From contig NZ_BMTW01000021.1 in the NCBI RefSeq assembly GCF_014649875.1, positions 1 to 64,000 of the forward strand: 64,000 nucleotides of DNA. The letters are read 5' to 3'. The stretch is from Streptomyces rubiginosohelvolus. GTDB taxonomy: Bacteria > Actinomycetota > Actinomycetes > Streptomycetales > Streptomycetaceae. A program made the translations under genes and the position numbers. Positions 31,691 to 40,178 of the stretch are shown in pieces (positions within the stretch are counted from its first letter, which is position 1; each line of letters starts with the position of its first letter). The notes beneath the pieces were generated by a model that was given only the letters and a program-made list of their open reading frames with translations, ran no database searches and was not told the DNA's origin.

Positions 31691-32004
31691 GCCTCGCGGA
31701 TCTCGGCGGGAACGCGGCCGCGGTCATTCACATTGTGGCCGTTCTCCCGGGCCCACCGGCGGATTTCCGCGGTGTCCTTGTTACCGCCGGCGGCGGCGCG
31801 GCCCTTGCCACGGCCCGTGGCGGCACGGCCACCGGTGCGACGTCCACCCTTGGTGTAGGGCTCGAGAAGGCCGCGAAGCTTGTCCGCGTTGGCCGTGGTG
31901 AGGTCGATCTCGTACGTCTTGCCGTCGAGGGCGAACGTGACGGTCTCGTCAGCCTCGACACCGTCGAGGTCATCGACAAGAAGGACCTGAACCTTCTGTG
32001 CCAC
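31669..32004 (-). CDS. lsr2: nucleoid-associated xenogeneic silencer Lsr2
   Basis: A 111-aa Lsr2. The N-terminal dimerisation domain (VQVLLVDDLDG, TVTFALDGKTYEIDLT) joins through a basic linker (TGGRAATGRGKGRAAA) to the DNA-binding domain EIRRWARENGHNVNDRGRVP, whose RGR inserts into the AT-rich minor groove. GTG (VAQKVQV) is the start, with AAAGGAAA 4 nt upstream; a longer ATG reading would remove that ribosome site. Lsr2 silences horizontally acquired and specialised-metabolite DNA in Streptomyces, so the AT-richer accessory loci of this chromosome are likely targets. Confidence 0.95.
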   Translation of the reverse strand: MAQKVQVLLVDDLDGVEADETVTFALDGKTYEIDLTTANADKLRGLLEPYTKGGRRTGGRAATGRGKGRAAAGGNKDTAEIRRWARENGHNVNDRGRVPAEIREAYEKANG

Positions 32005-32148
32005 GGGATTTCCTTTCATCGAAAATGGAGTACGCGGAAAGGAAACCGCTTTTCCCGGGAAAACACAAACCCTCGGGAGAGGTTCAGCAGCCCGGGAAGA
32101 CGGGAAACATGCGCGATTCGGACATAGGGAGGCAGGCCCTTCTGCAGA

Positions 32149-32718
32149 TCACAGGTGCAGAAGCATCCGGCTGTTGCCCAAGGTGTTCGGCTTCACTCGT
32201 TCGAGACCGAGGAACTCCGCGACACCCTCGTCGTAGGAACGCAGCAGCTCACTGTAGACATCGGTGTCGACGGGCGTCTCTCCGATCTCGACGAAGCCGT
32301 GCTTGGCGAAGAAGTCCACTTCGAAGGTGAGACAGAAAACCCTGCGGACACCGAGCCATCGCGCGGTCTGCAAGAGCTTCTCCAGCACGTGATGCCCGAC
32401 TCCAGCGCCCTTCATGCGGGGGTCGACCGCAAGGGTCCGCACTTCCGCCAGGTCTTCCCACATGACATGAAGTGCGCCGCAGCCGATGACGGTCGCGTCC
32501 TCGTCGCGTTCCGCTACCCAGAACTCCTGGATGTCCTCGTAAAGGGTGACGGTCGCTTTGTCGAGCAGGATGCCCCCGGACACGTACCCGTCGAGGAGTC
32601 GTCGAACCGCCCCGACATCACTCGTCCTGGCCCGTCGGACGGTGATGGCGGGCTTATTTACCGACGGGTCGGTATGGAGTTCGGTATCGGGATCGCTTTG
32701 CGGCTGCTCTGAGGACAT
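32149..32718 (-). CDS. GNAT amino-acid N-acetyltransferase (short ArgA type)
   Basis: A 189-aa GNAT protein with acetyl-CoA motif A in VDPRMKGAGVGHHVLEKLL (about 100-118), the GNAT core VRRARTSDVGAVRRLL at the start, and VFCLTFEVDFFAKHGF (motif B). It most resembles the short N-acetylglutamate synthases of actinobacteria (Mycobacterium Rv2747 type), which make N-acetylglutamate for arginine synthesis. Its start lies 9 bp after the blaI-type gene, implying one transcript. Other arg genes are not in this window. A general N-acetyltransferase is the alternative. Confidence 0.8.
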   Translation of the reverse strand: MSSEQPQSDPDTELHTDPSVNKPAITVRRARTSDVGAVRRLLDGYVSGGILLDKATVTLYEDIQEFWVAERDEDATVIGCGALHVMWEDLAEVRTLAVDPRMKGAGVGHHVLEKLLQTARWLGVRRVFCLTFEVDFFAKHGFVEIGETPVDTDVYSELLRSYDEGVAEFLGLERVKPNTLGNSRMLLHL

Positions 32719-32727
32719 GCCCCGACG

Positions 32728-33210
32728 CTATCGCCCGCTCTCCGGCGTCGCGTCATCGGTCGGGGCGTCATCTCCCGCGGCGCCTGCGGTCGGTTCCGCG
32801 GGGTTGCCGGTGGTGGTTTCGACGTTCGGGCCGGGGGTGGTTTCCGTGAGATTGGGGGAAACCATACGAACGGCGTCCTGCAGTGCTTCCCGCTGCTCGG
32901 CGGACATCATCCCGAAGAACGCGACAAGCGCTGCGGCGGGGTTGTCGCTCTGTGACCAGGCTTCGTTCATCAGTGCGGCCGAGTAGGCGGCCCTGGTGGA
33001 GACGGCCGTATATCGATAGGCGCGGCCGTCCACTTCCCTCCGGACCCAGCCCTTCTGATGGAGATTGTCCATTACCGTCATCACGGTCGTGTAGGCGATG
33101 GACCGTTCCTGCTGAAGGTCCTCAAGGACTTCCCGCACCGTGACCGGCCGGTTCCATTGCCAGACGCGCGTCATCACGGCGTCTTCGAGGTCTCCCAATT
33201 GACGGGGCAC
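32728..33210 (-). CDS. BlaI/MecI/CopY family repressor
   Basis: A 160-aa protein with a winged-helix N-terminal domain (GDLEDAVMTRVWQWNRPVTV, YTTVMTVMDNLHQKGWV) and the dimerisation helices SAALMNEAWSQSDNPAAAL and FFGMMSAEQREAL. The acidic C-terminal tail (about 125-160) is disordered. GTG (read MPRQLGD) begins 6 nt after a TAAAGT -10, so the message is leaderless. BlaI-type repressors normally act with a BlaR1-like membrane protease; none is in the window. Probably autoregulated and co-transcribed with the GNAT gene. Confidence 0.9.
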   Translation of the reverse strand: MPRQLGDLEDAVMTRVWQWNRPVTVREVLEDLQQERSIAYTTVMTVMDNLHQKGWVRREVDGRAYRYTAVSTRAAYSAALMNEAWSQSDNPAAALVAFFGMMSAEQREALQDAVRMVSPNLTETTPGPNVETTTGNPAEPTAGAAGDDAPTDDATPESGR

Positions 33211-33216
33211 GCGATC

Positions 33217-33242
33217 ACTTTAGTGCTAGATGTCCATAATAG
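33217..33242 (-). promoter_or_regulatory. leaderless promoter with CATnTAGCAC element, blaI-type gene
   Basis: On the minus strand CATCTAGCAC directly abuts the -10 TAAAGT (33217-33222). The same element, CATTTAGCAC, precedes the -10 of the leaderless gene starting at 34216. A shared operator for the BlaI-type repressor is a reasonable guess. Confidence 0.5.
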
Positions 33243-33258
33243 TCTGCTCTTGCACAGC

Positions 33259-33291
33259 AAAAAGCGCACGGCTCTCGACGAGTCGTGCGCT
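33259..33291 (-). terminator. intrinsic terminator of the 59-aa membrane protein gene
   Basis: On the minus strand the stem AGCGCACG / CGTGCGCT with a 13-nt loop is followed immediately by a run of five T. It lies 50 bp past the stop of the small gene. Confidence 0.78.
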
Positions 33292-33340
33292 CGGGGTCGC
33301 GCGTAAGGAGGACGTGGGGCGGGCGGGGCCGCTCCTGCGG

Positions 33341-33520
33341 TCAGACATTCTCCGGACGAGCGGTCTGCTTTGCGGATTCCGCGCGGGCGATCGCCGCGTC
33401 CACGGCGTCGTCCTCCTTGGTCTTGTTCGGACCACCCTGGCTCTTGACGATGATCACGATCAGGGAGACGAAGAAGACGGCCATCACCACGGGGGGCACG
33501 AGCGCGGATACGTAGTCCAT
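33341..33520 (-). CDS. 59-aa single-pass membrane protein
   Basis: A short open frame: ATG opens MDYVSALVPPVVMAVFFVSL, followed by IVIIVKSQGG, one transmembrane helix of about 20 residues. A charged cytoplasmic tail (NKTKEDDAVDAAIARAESAK) follows, with TGA at the end. Support comes from its clean coding bias, a defined terminator on the same strand, and its place between two oriented neighbours. Small tail-anchored proteins of this kind often modulate membrane enzymes. No function can be named. Confidence 0.75.
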   Translation of the reverse strand: MDYVSALVPPVVMAVFFVSLIVIIVKSQGGPNKTKEDDAVDAAIARAESAKQTARPENV

Positions 33521-33601
33521 GCCGTCCAGAGTAGCGAGCCCGGAACGGCCCGACGCGGCGACCTCCCGGTGGAGGCCGCCGCGTCGGGGACCGCCGGAGG
33601 G

Positions 33602-34216
33602 TCAGCCGGCCGCCCGCTCCTCGGACGGGGGCGGTGCGGGCCGTCGGCGCGGCGGGAAGACCTCGGAGGGCTTGGGCATGGGGCGGTCGCCGGGCTTCTG
33701 CGGTTTGCCCGGCGTGGCCGGGGTCCCGGGCCGTTCCGGTTCCCGGGTGGCGGCGCGGCCGCCGGGCAGGGCGAGCAGCCGGCTGCGGGGGCCGGGGGCC
33801 GCGGCGCCGGCGGAGCGGCCGGCGAGCCGGGCCCGTACGGAGCGCTCGGCGAGCACCTGGCAGCGCTCCAGGAGCGCGGCCGCGAGCGGTCCGCCGCGCA
33901 GGGCCCGCAGGGCGGCCAGATCGTCCGGGCGGGGGTCGTAGCCGGCCGCCAAGGCGTCCTGGAGCAGCTCCAGATAGCCGGTGGCGGAGCCGGGGAGGGC
34001 GTTGCGGTAGCGGGCGAGGTCGGCGAGGAGGAACGCTCGCAGACGACCCGCCTCGCCGACCGCCTCGTCCACGGAGCCCGCGAGCCGCAGGCAGTCCTGG
34101 ACGTCCTCGTCGGACAGGGGCATGGGGTGGAGGGCGATGGCGAGGGCACGTCGGAGCACCCGCAGCTCGTCCGCGCTGAACGCCATGCCGCCTCGTGAAC
34201 CGTAGGGCGTGGGCAT
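33602..34216 (-). CDS. conserved hypothetical protein
   Basis: A 204-aa soluble protein. Residues about 10-115 are all-helical (ELRVLRRALAIALHPM, EAGRLRAFLLADLARYRNAL, AALRALRGGPLAAALLERCQ); the rest is a Pro/Arg-rich disordered tail ending in PPRRRPAPPPSEERAAG. ATG is the start because TATTGT (34223-34228) ends 6 nt upstream, giving a leaderless message; an internal ATG at residue 11 is the alternative. I do not recognise the family. The upstream CATTTAGCAC element links it to the BlaI-type promoter. Confidence 0.68.
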   Translation of the reverse strand: MPTPYGSRGGMAFSADELRVLRRALAIALHPMPLSDEDVQDCLRLAGSVDEAVGEAGRLRAFLLADLARYRNALPGSATGYLELLQDALAAGYDPRPDDLAALRALRGGPLAAALLERCQVLAERSVRARLAGRSAGAAAPGPRSRLLALPGGRAATREPERPGTPATPGKPQKPGDRPMPKPSEVFPPRRRPAPPPSEERAAG

Positions 34217-34222
34217 GACGCG

Positions 34223-34240
34223 ACAATACGTGCTAAATGG
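34223..34240 (-). promoter_or_regulatory. second leaderless promoter with CATTTAGCAC element
   Basis: Minus-strand CATTTAGCAC, one base, then -10 TATTGT (34223-34228), 6 nt before the ATG. It shares the ten-base element with the blaI-type promoter. Confidence 0.45.
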
Positions 34241-34346
34241 ACAAAATCCGTTTAACTGGTCGTCGGTGGCGCGGCGTGGCAGAACGGGCCGACGACCGCG
34301 GCCCCGGCCGTTCCCGCAGGTACGCCGGGGTCCTGTGCGGCCGCCC

Positions 34347-35144
34347 CTACGAACGGGACACGTTCCGCTCGTAGACCAGGCGCAGCCCGATGAGCGTCAG
34401 CCACGGCTCGTGCTCGTCGATGACCGAGGACTCCCCCAACACCATCGGAGCAAGGCCGCCCGTCGCGATGACGGTGACGTCGTCCGGGTCGGCGGCCAGC
34501 TCCTTCTTCATCCGGGCCACCACCCCGTCGACCTGGCCCGCGAAGCCGTAGATGATGCCGGACTGCATGGCCTCGACGGTGTTCTTGCCGATCACGCTGC
34601 GCGGCCTGGCCAGCTCGATCTTGCGGAGCTGGGCGCCCCGGACGCCGAGCGCCTCGACGGAGATCTCGATGCCGGGGGCGATCACCCCGCCCGCGTACTC
34701 GCCGCGCGGGGAGACCGCGTCGAAGGTGGTGGCGGTGCCGAAGTCGACGACGATCGCCGGGCCCCCGTACAGCTCGACGGCGGCGACCGCGTTGATGATG
34801 CGGTCCGCGCCGACCTCCTTGGGGTTGTCCATCAGGATCGGCACGCCCGTCTTGACGCCGGGCTCGACCAGCACGGCGGGGACGTCGCCGTAGTAGCGGC
34901 GGGTGACCTCGCGCAGCTCGTGCAGGACCGAGGGGACGGTGGCGCAGATCGCGATGCCCTCGATGCCGTCGCCCAGCTCCATGCCGAGCAGCGGGTGCAT
35001 GCCCATCAGGCCCTGGAGCAGGACGGCCAGCTCGTCCGCGGTGCGGCGGGCGTCGGTGGAGATCCGCCAGTGCTCGACGATCTCCTCGCCGTCGAAGAGG
35101 CCGAGGACCGTGTGCGTGTTGCCGACGTCGATGGTGAGCAGCAT
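34347..35144 (-). CDS. coaX: type III pantothenate kinase
   Basis: A 265-aa CoaX, the first step of coenzyme A synthesis from pantothenate. LTIDVGNTHTVLGLF (3-17) is the ATP site. GADRIINAVAA, IVVDFGTATTFDAV (with the phosphate-binding DFGTAT), AGGVIAPGIEIS and ATGGLAP are family blocks. ATG overlaps the nadC stop by one base (TGATG), so the two are coupled. The cluster nadC-coaX plus panC downstream joins NAD and CoA synthesis in one transcription unit. Confidence 0.95.
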   Translation of the reverse strand: MLLTIDVGNTHTVLGLFDGEEIVEHWRISTDARRTADELAVLLQGLMGMHPLLGMELGDGIEGIAICATVPSVLHELREVTRRYYGDVPAVLVEPGVKTGVPILMDNPKEVGADRIINAVAAVELYGGPAIVVDFGTATTFDAVSPRGEYAGGVIAPGIEISVEALGVRGAQLRKIELARPRSVIGKNTVEAMQSGIIYGFAGQVDGVVARMKKELAADPDDVTVIATGGLAPMVLGESSVIDEHEPWLTLIGLRLVYERNVSRS

Positions 35145-36211
35145 CAGGCGTCGTCCCCGGCGGAGGGGGACGCGTCCGCGTCGCGGAAGTCCAGGCCGAT
35201 GTCGAGGATCGGCGAGGAGTGGGTGAGCGCCCCGACCGCGAGGTAGTCCACGCCCGCGTCGGCGTAGGCGCGGGCCGAGTCGAGGGTGAGGCGGCCCGAG
35301 GACTCCAGGATCGCCCGGCCGTCGACCAGGGCCACCGCCTCGGCGGTCTCGGCCGGGGTGAAGTTGTCCAGCAGGATCAGGTCGACGCCCGCGTCCAGCA
35401 CCTCGCGGACCTGGTCCATCGTGTCGACCTCGACCTCGATGGGCAGCTCGGGGAACTCGGCGCGCACGCGCTTGAAGGCCTCCGCGACGCCGCCCGCGGC
35501 GATCACGTGGTTGTCCTTGACCAGGGCCGCGTCGGAGAGCGACATCCGGTGGTTGACGCCGCCGCCGCAGCGCACCGCGTACTTCTCCAGCGCGCGCAGG
35601 CCCGCCGTCGTCTTGCGGGTGTCGCGGACCTTGGCCCTGGAGCCCTCCAGCACGTCCGCCCAGGCGCGGGTGGCGGTCGCGATGCCGGAGAGGCGGCAGA
35701 GCAGGTTCAGCGCGCTGCGCTCGCCGGTCAGCAGATCGCGGGTGCGGGTGGTGACGGTCAGCAGCTTCTGGCCGGGGACGATCCGGTCGCCGTCCTCGAC
35801 GTGCCGCTCGACCTCGAACTCCTCGGTGCAGACGATCGACAGGACCGCCTCGGCGACCCGGAGCCCGGCGACCACGCCCGCCTCGCGGGCCGTGAAGTCG
35901 CCGGTGATCACGGCGTCCTCGGGGACGGTCGCCACGGTCGTGACGTCCACTCCGCCGTCGAGGTCCTCCTCGATCGCCACGTGCGCGACGTCCTCGACCT
36001 GGACGGGGTCGAGCCCCGCCTCGGCCAGCAGCAGGGCGAGCGCGGGGTCGAGGCCGCACTCCAGGGCTTCGGGGTCGAATCCGTCGTCACCGCCACAGCC
36101 GCAGCCGTCGCCGCAGCCGCCTCCCGCCGGTGCGGACGATGCCGGCGCGCCGACGCTGATCAGCGGTACGTCCACGGGAGTGGGGCGCGGATTCTCTTCG
36201 GGCGTGCTCAC
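35144..36211 (-). CDS. nadC: nicotinate-nucleotide pyrophosphorylase (quinolinate phosphoribosyltransferase)
   Basis: A 355-aa protein; the NadC core is about 280 aa. It converts quinolinate and PRPP to nicotinate mononucleotide. Core motifs are ALNLLCRLSGIATATR, VRDTRKTTAGLR, KYAVRCGGGVNHRM and ILLDNFTP. The extra N-terminus (about 1-65) contains GGGCGDGCGCGG (30-41), a Cys-rich loop not needed for catalysis. GTG is the start, with GAGGAG upstream. The gap to nadB (121 bp) is GT-rich low-complexity sequence with no gene. Confidence 0.94.
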   Translation of the reverse strand: MSTPEENPRPTPVDVPLISVGAPASSAPAGGGCGDGCGCGGDDGFDPEALECGLDPALALLLAEAGLDPVQVEDVAHVAIEEDLDGGVDVTTVATVPEDAVITGDFTAREAGVVAGLRVAEAVLSIVCTEEFEVERHVEDGDRIVPGQKLLTVTTRTRDLLTGERSALNLLCRLSGIATATRAWADVLEGSRAKVRDTRKTTAGLRALEKYAVRCGGGVNHRMSLSDAALVKDNHVIAAGGVAEAFKRVRAEFPELPIEVEVDTMDQVREVLDAGVDLILLDNFTPAETAEAVALVDGRAILESSGRLTLDSARAYADAGVDYLAVGALTHSSPILDIGLDFRDADASPSAGDDA

Positions 36212-36332
36212 GGTGTCGGCTCCTCGGGGCGTGGCGGGTGGTGCGGGTGCTTCGGGTGGTGCCGGTGGTGTGTGGTGCTGCGGGTGCTGCTCCGCGTTGT
36301 GTGCGGCGGAGCGGCTGCTTCCAGCAGTCTGC

Positions 36333-38024
36333 TCAATCCGACGGGCGTACGGGCGGGAATGCGGCGGTCTCCGTGCGGTGGACGACCGGGGTGCGGTCCG
36401 GTCCGATGCGGACGACCAGGTGGCGGCGGCCGTGGGCGTCGTCGCGGTCGGGCCGGTCCTCGCGCCAGTGGCAGCCGCGGGTCTCCTCGCGTTCCCGGGC
36501 GGCGGCGACCAGGACCCGGGAGACCAGGAGCAGGTTGGTGACCTCCCAGGCGTCGACCCCGGGCACGACCGCCTTGGCCCCGTCCGCCTCCGCGTCGGCG
36601 GCGGCCTCGCGGTGCAGGGCCTCCAGCTCCTCGGCCGCGGTGGCCAGGGAGTCGGCGGAGCGCAGGACCCCGGCACCCCGGGTCGTCGTGCGCTGGATCG
36701 CCGTACGGGCCTCGGGGGCCAGCAGCGGGACGGGGGCGTCGGCGTCACCGGGGGCGTCCGCCGGCTCCGTGCGGGGCGGGCGGACCTCGGCGATGTCGGC
36801 GGCGATGCGCTCGGCGAAGACCAGGCCCTCCAGCAGGGAGTTCGACGCGAGCCGGTTGGCGCCGTGCACTCCGGTGCAGGCGACCTCGCCGCAGGCGTAC
36901 AGGCCGGGGACGGTGGTGCGGCCCCGCAGGTCGGTGCGGACGCCGCCGGAGGCGTAGTGCGCGGCCGGGGAGACCGGGATCGGCTCGGTCACCGGGTCGA
37001 TCCCGTGGGACCGGCAGGCGGCCAGGATGGTGGGGAAGCGCTGCTCCCACATGGCCGCCCCGAAGTGCCGGGCGTCCAGATACATGTGCTCGGTGCCCTT
37101 TTCGTGCATCCGGCGCGTGATGCCCTTGGCGACGATGTCGCGCGGGGCGAGCTCCGCCAGCTCGTGCTGTCCGAGCATGAAGCGGACGCCGTCGGCGTCG
37201 ACGAGATGCGCGCCCTCGCCCCGTACGGCTTCGGAGACCAGCGGCTGCTGGCCCTCGGAGTCCGCGCCGAGGAAGAGGACCGTGGGGTGGAACTGGACGA
37301 ACTCCAGGTCGGAGACCTCCGCCCCGGCCCGCAGCGCGAGCGCGACCCCGTCGCCGGTGGAGACGGAGGGGTTGGTGGTGGCGGAGAAGACCTGGCCCAT
37401 GCCGCCGGTGGCGAGGACCACCGAGGGGGCCCGGACCGCACCGACGCCGTCGTGCTGCCCCTCGCCCATGACGTGCAGCGAGACGCCCGCCGTACGGCCT
37501 TCGGCGTCCGTGAGCAGGTCCAGGACGAGCGCGTTCTCGATGGTGTGGAGGGCGGCCTCGCGGACCGCCTCGACCAGGGCGCGGGAGATCTCCGCGCCCG
37601 TCGCGTCGCCGCCGGCGTGGGCGATGCGGCGGCGGTGGTGGCCGCCCTCGCGGGTGAGCGCGATGTCGCCGCTGTCGGTGGTGTCGAAGTGGGCGCCGGT
37701 GGTGATCAGCCGGCGTACGGCGTCGGGGCCCTCGGTGACCAGGGTGCGCACGGCCTCCTCGTCGCAGAGGCCCGCTCCCGCGACGAGGGTGTCGTCGAGG
37801 TGCTGCTCGGGGGTGTCGCCCTCGCCGAGGGCCGCGGCGATGCCGCCCTGGGCCCAGCGGGTCGAGCCGTCGTCGAGGCGGGCCTTGGTGACGACGACGG
37901 TGTCCAGGCCGGCGGCGGCGCAGCGCAGGGCGGCGGTGAGCCCGGCGACGCCGGAGCCGACCACCACGACGTCCGCGTCGATGGCCCAGCCGGGGGCGGG
38001 GGCGGTCAGCCGTATTCCGGTCAC
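36333..38024 (-). CDS. nadB: L-aspartate oxidase
   Basis: A 563-aa FAD protein that oxidises L-aspartate to iminoaspartate in NAD synthesis. VVVVGSGVAGLTAALR (19-34) is the FAD-binding fold; KARLDDGSTRWAQGGIAAAL, HRRRIAHAGGDATG, ASGGVRTD and GANRLASNSLLEGLVF are conserved blocks. The C-terminal helical domain is shorter than in E. coli NadB. GTG overlaps the panC stop by 4 nt (GTGA). No nadA is in the window, so quinolinate synthase is elsewhere. Confidence 0.95.
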   Translation of the reverse strand: MTGIRLTAPAPGWAIDADVVVVGSGVAGLTAALRCAAAGLDTVVVTKARLDDGSTRWAQGGIAAALGEGDTPEQHLDDTLVAGAGLCDEEAVRTLVTEGPDAVRRLITTGAHFDTTDSGDIALTREGGHHRRRIAHAGGDATGAEISRALVEAVREAALHTIENALVLDLLTDAEGRTAGVSLHVMGEGQHDGVGAVRAPSVVLATGGMGQVFSATTNPSVSTGDGVALALRAGAEVSDLEFVQFHPTVLFLGADSEGQQPLVSEAVRGEGAHLVDADGVRFMLGQHELAELAPRDIVAKGITRRMHEKGTEHMYLDARHFGAAMWEQRFPTILAACRSHGIDPVTEPIPVSPAAHYASGGVRTDLRGRTTVPGLYACGEVACTGVHGANRLASNSLLEGLVFAERIAADIAEVRPPRTEPADAPGDADAPVPLLAPEARTAIQRTTTRGAGVLRSADSLATAAEELEALHREAAADAEADGAKAVVPGVDAWEVTNLLLVSRVLVAAAREREETRGCHWREDRPDRDDAHGRRHLVVRIGPDRTPVVHRTETAAFPPVRPSD

Positions 38025-39040
38025 GTCAGGGCTCCGAAGGTGAGGGGGATGTTGTCGATGAGGCGGGTGTTCCCGACCCGGGCCGCGACGGCGAGGATCG
38101 CCTCCCCGCTCTCGCGGTCGTCCGGGATCTCGGTGAAGTCCGCCGGGTCCACCAGGGCCAGGTAGTCCAGGACGAGCGGAACCCGGTTCCGGGCGGCGGC
38201 CTCGTCCAGGATCGTCCGGGCGGCGGCGCGGACGGCGGCGGGCGCCCCGTTGGGCCGGGCCAGCGCCACGGCCTGGGCGTCGGCGGCGGCCCGGGCCTCG
38301 CCGAGCCTGTTGAGCCCGGCGGCCCGGTCGCCGCCGGGCGCGGTGGCCTTGGCCCGCTCGTGCAGGGCCTGCTGGGCGGCGAGCCGGTCCTGGGCCGCGA
38401 ACAGGGCGCGGGGCAGGGCGAGGGCGGTGTGCCGCTCGGGCGGGGAGAGGAAACGGTTACGGCTGGAGAGCGCGAGGCCGTCCTCGTCCCGGACGGTGGG
38501 GACACCGGTGATCCGGACGCCGAAATTCAGGTCCCGGACCATACGGCGGATCAGGGCGAGCTGCTGGGCGTCCTTCTGCCCGTAGAACGCCTCGTCGGGG
38601 CGGGTGAGGTGGAGGAGCTTGGCGACGACGGTGAGCATCCCGTCGAAGTGACCGGGGCGGGACGCTCCTTCGAGGCGCTCGCCCATGGGGCCCGCGGTGA
38701 TCCGGACCTGGGGCTCGCCGCCCGGGTAGACCTCGTCGACGCCGGGGGCGAAGACCGCATCGGCGCCCGCGGCGGCGGCGGTCTCCAGGTCGGCGTCCAG
38801 GGTGCGCGGATAGCGGTCCAGGTCGGCGGCCTCGCCGAACTGGAGCGGGTTCACGAAGACCGTGACCACGACCTGCCCGCCGGGGCCTGCCGCTTCGCGG
38901 GCCGCGCGGATCAGGGTGGCGTGGCCGTCGTGCAGCGCGCCCATCGTCATGACGACGGCCCGCTCGGCCCCGGCGGGGCGGGGCAGCGCGTCCAGCTCGG
39001 CGGCGGTGCGCAGGAGGGTGGTGCGCAGCGTGCGCGTCAT
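38021..39040 (-). CDS. panC: pantothenate synthetase
   Basis: A 339-aa ATP-dependent ligase of pantoate and beta-alanine. The nucleotidylyltransferase signatures are MGALHDGHATLIR (HIGH-like), VVTVFVNPLQF, FYGQKDAQQLALIRRM (KMSKS-like region), and LALSSRNRFLSP. It is about 50 aa longer than typical PanC because of Ala/Arg-rich insertions near 235-265 and the C-terminus. ATG overlaps the stop of the DUF2520 gene by 4 nt, so all four genes are coupled. Confidence 0.94.
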   Translation of the reverse strand: MTRTLRTTLLRTAAELDALPRPAGAERAVVMTMGALHDGHATLIRAAREAAGPGGQVVVTVFVNPLQFGEAADLDRYPRTLDADLETAAAAGADAVFAPGVDEVYPGGEPQVRITAGPMGERLEGASRPGHFDGMLTVVAKLLHLTRPDEAFYGQKDAQQLALIRRMVRDLNFGVRITGVPTVRDEDGLALSSRNRFLSPPERHTALALPRALFAAQDRLAAQQALHERAKATAPGGDRAAGLNRLGEARAAADAQAVALARPNGAPAAVRAAARTILDEAAARNRVPLVLDYLALVDPADFTEIPDDRESGEAILAVAARVGNTRLIDNIPLTFGALT

Positions 39041-39987
39041 CGGGTCTCCCCCGGTCCGGGGCCGCCGGGACGGCGTTCTTGGTCGGCCAGGACGACGAGG
39101 AGGTCCTCGGCCAGCTCGGCCTTGAGCAGGCCGTGGGCGAGCGCCCGGTCGGCCGTGGTGCGGGCCATCGCGACATATCCGGCCACCGCCTGCGGGGCGT
39201 GGGTGCGCAGCTCGCCGATGTGGGCGGCGACCGTGCCCGCGTCCCCGCGGGCGACCGGGCCGGTCAGCGCGGCGTCGCCGGAGCGCAGGGCGTTGTCCAG
39301 GGCGGCGCCGAGCAGCGGGCCGAGCATCCGGTCGGGGGCGGCGACCCCGGCCTTGGTCAGCAGCTCCATCGACTGGGCGACCAGGGTGACCAGGTGGTTC
39401 GCGCCCAGGGCGAGGGCCGCGTGGTAGAGCGGCCGCGCCTCCTCGGCGATCCACTCGGGCTCGCCGCCCATCTCGATGACCAGCGCCTCCGCCGCGAGCC
39501 GCAGCTCATCGGGGGCGGTGACGCCGAAGGAGCAGCCCGCGAGCCGCTGGACGTCGACGGCGGTGCCGGTGAACGTCATCGCGGGGTGCAGCGCGAGCGG
39601 CAGCGCCCCGGCCCGCAGCGCGGGGTCCAGCACCCGGGTCCCGTACCGCCCGGAGGTGTGGACGAGGAGCTGGCCCGGCCGTACGGCGCCGGTCTCGACG
39701 AGGCCCTCGACCAGCGTGGGCAGCACGTCGTCGGGGACGGTCAGGAGCACCAGCTCGGCGCGGGCCAGCACCTCGGCGGGCTCCACCAGGGGCACATCGG
39801 GGAGCAGCGCCGCGGCGCGGCGGCGGGAGGCGTCGGAGACGCCGGACACGGCGACCGGGCGGTGCCCGGCGAGCTGGAGCGACGCGGCTAGGGCGGGTCC
39901 GACCCGGCCCGCGCCGACGACGCCGACCGTGAGACGGGCGGGGCGGTCCCTCGCGTCGAGGGGTTCCTTCGAAACTGATGCGTTCAC
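39037..39987 (-). CDS. Rossmann-fold DUF2520 protein, candidate pantoate-pathway reductase
   Basis: A 316-aa protein. LTVGVVGAGRVGPALAASL (about 19-37) is an NAD(P)-binding Rossmann start. The DUF2520 half includes LHPAMTFTG, YHAALALGANHLVTLVAQ, and a helical bundle like 6-phosphogluconate dehydrogenase-type reductases. It heads the panC-nadB-nadC-coaX transcription unit, and the same panC linkage occurs in Mycobacterium (Rv3603c). No panE is visible, so it may supply ketopantoate reductase activity; this is inference from context. Confidence 0.82.
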   Translation of the reverse strand: MNASVSKEPLDARDRPARLTVGVVGAGRVGPALAASLQLAGHRPVAVSGVSDASRRRAAALLPDVPLVEPAEVLARAELVLLTVPDDVLPTLVEGLVETGAVRPGQLLVHTSGRYGTRVLDPALRAGALPLALHPAMTFTGTAVDVQRLAGCSFGVTAPDELRLAAEALVIEMGGEPEWIAEEARPLYHAALALGANHLVTLVAQSMELLTKAGVAAPDRMLGPLLGAALDNALRSGDAALTGPVARGDAGTVAAHIGELRTHAPQAVAGYVAMARTTADRALAHGLLKAELAEDLLVVLADQERRPGGPGPGETR

Positions 39988-40178
39988 GCGGCGATGGCCT
40001 TCCGTTCCAGTCCGCGGGGGGTACCGGACGACTTCTCTGCATGCTACGCCAGCGTTTCGGGGAAGCCCCGCCCCTGCCCACAGCCTGTGGATAACTTTGC
40101 GGGCGGACGGAATGCGGGAGGGAAGGCGGGACGGAATACCGCGGGCGCGCCGCCGGGGGTCCGGGTGATGATCGTCCC

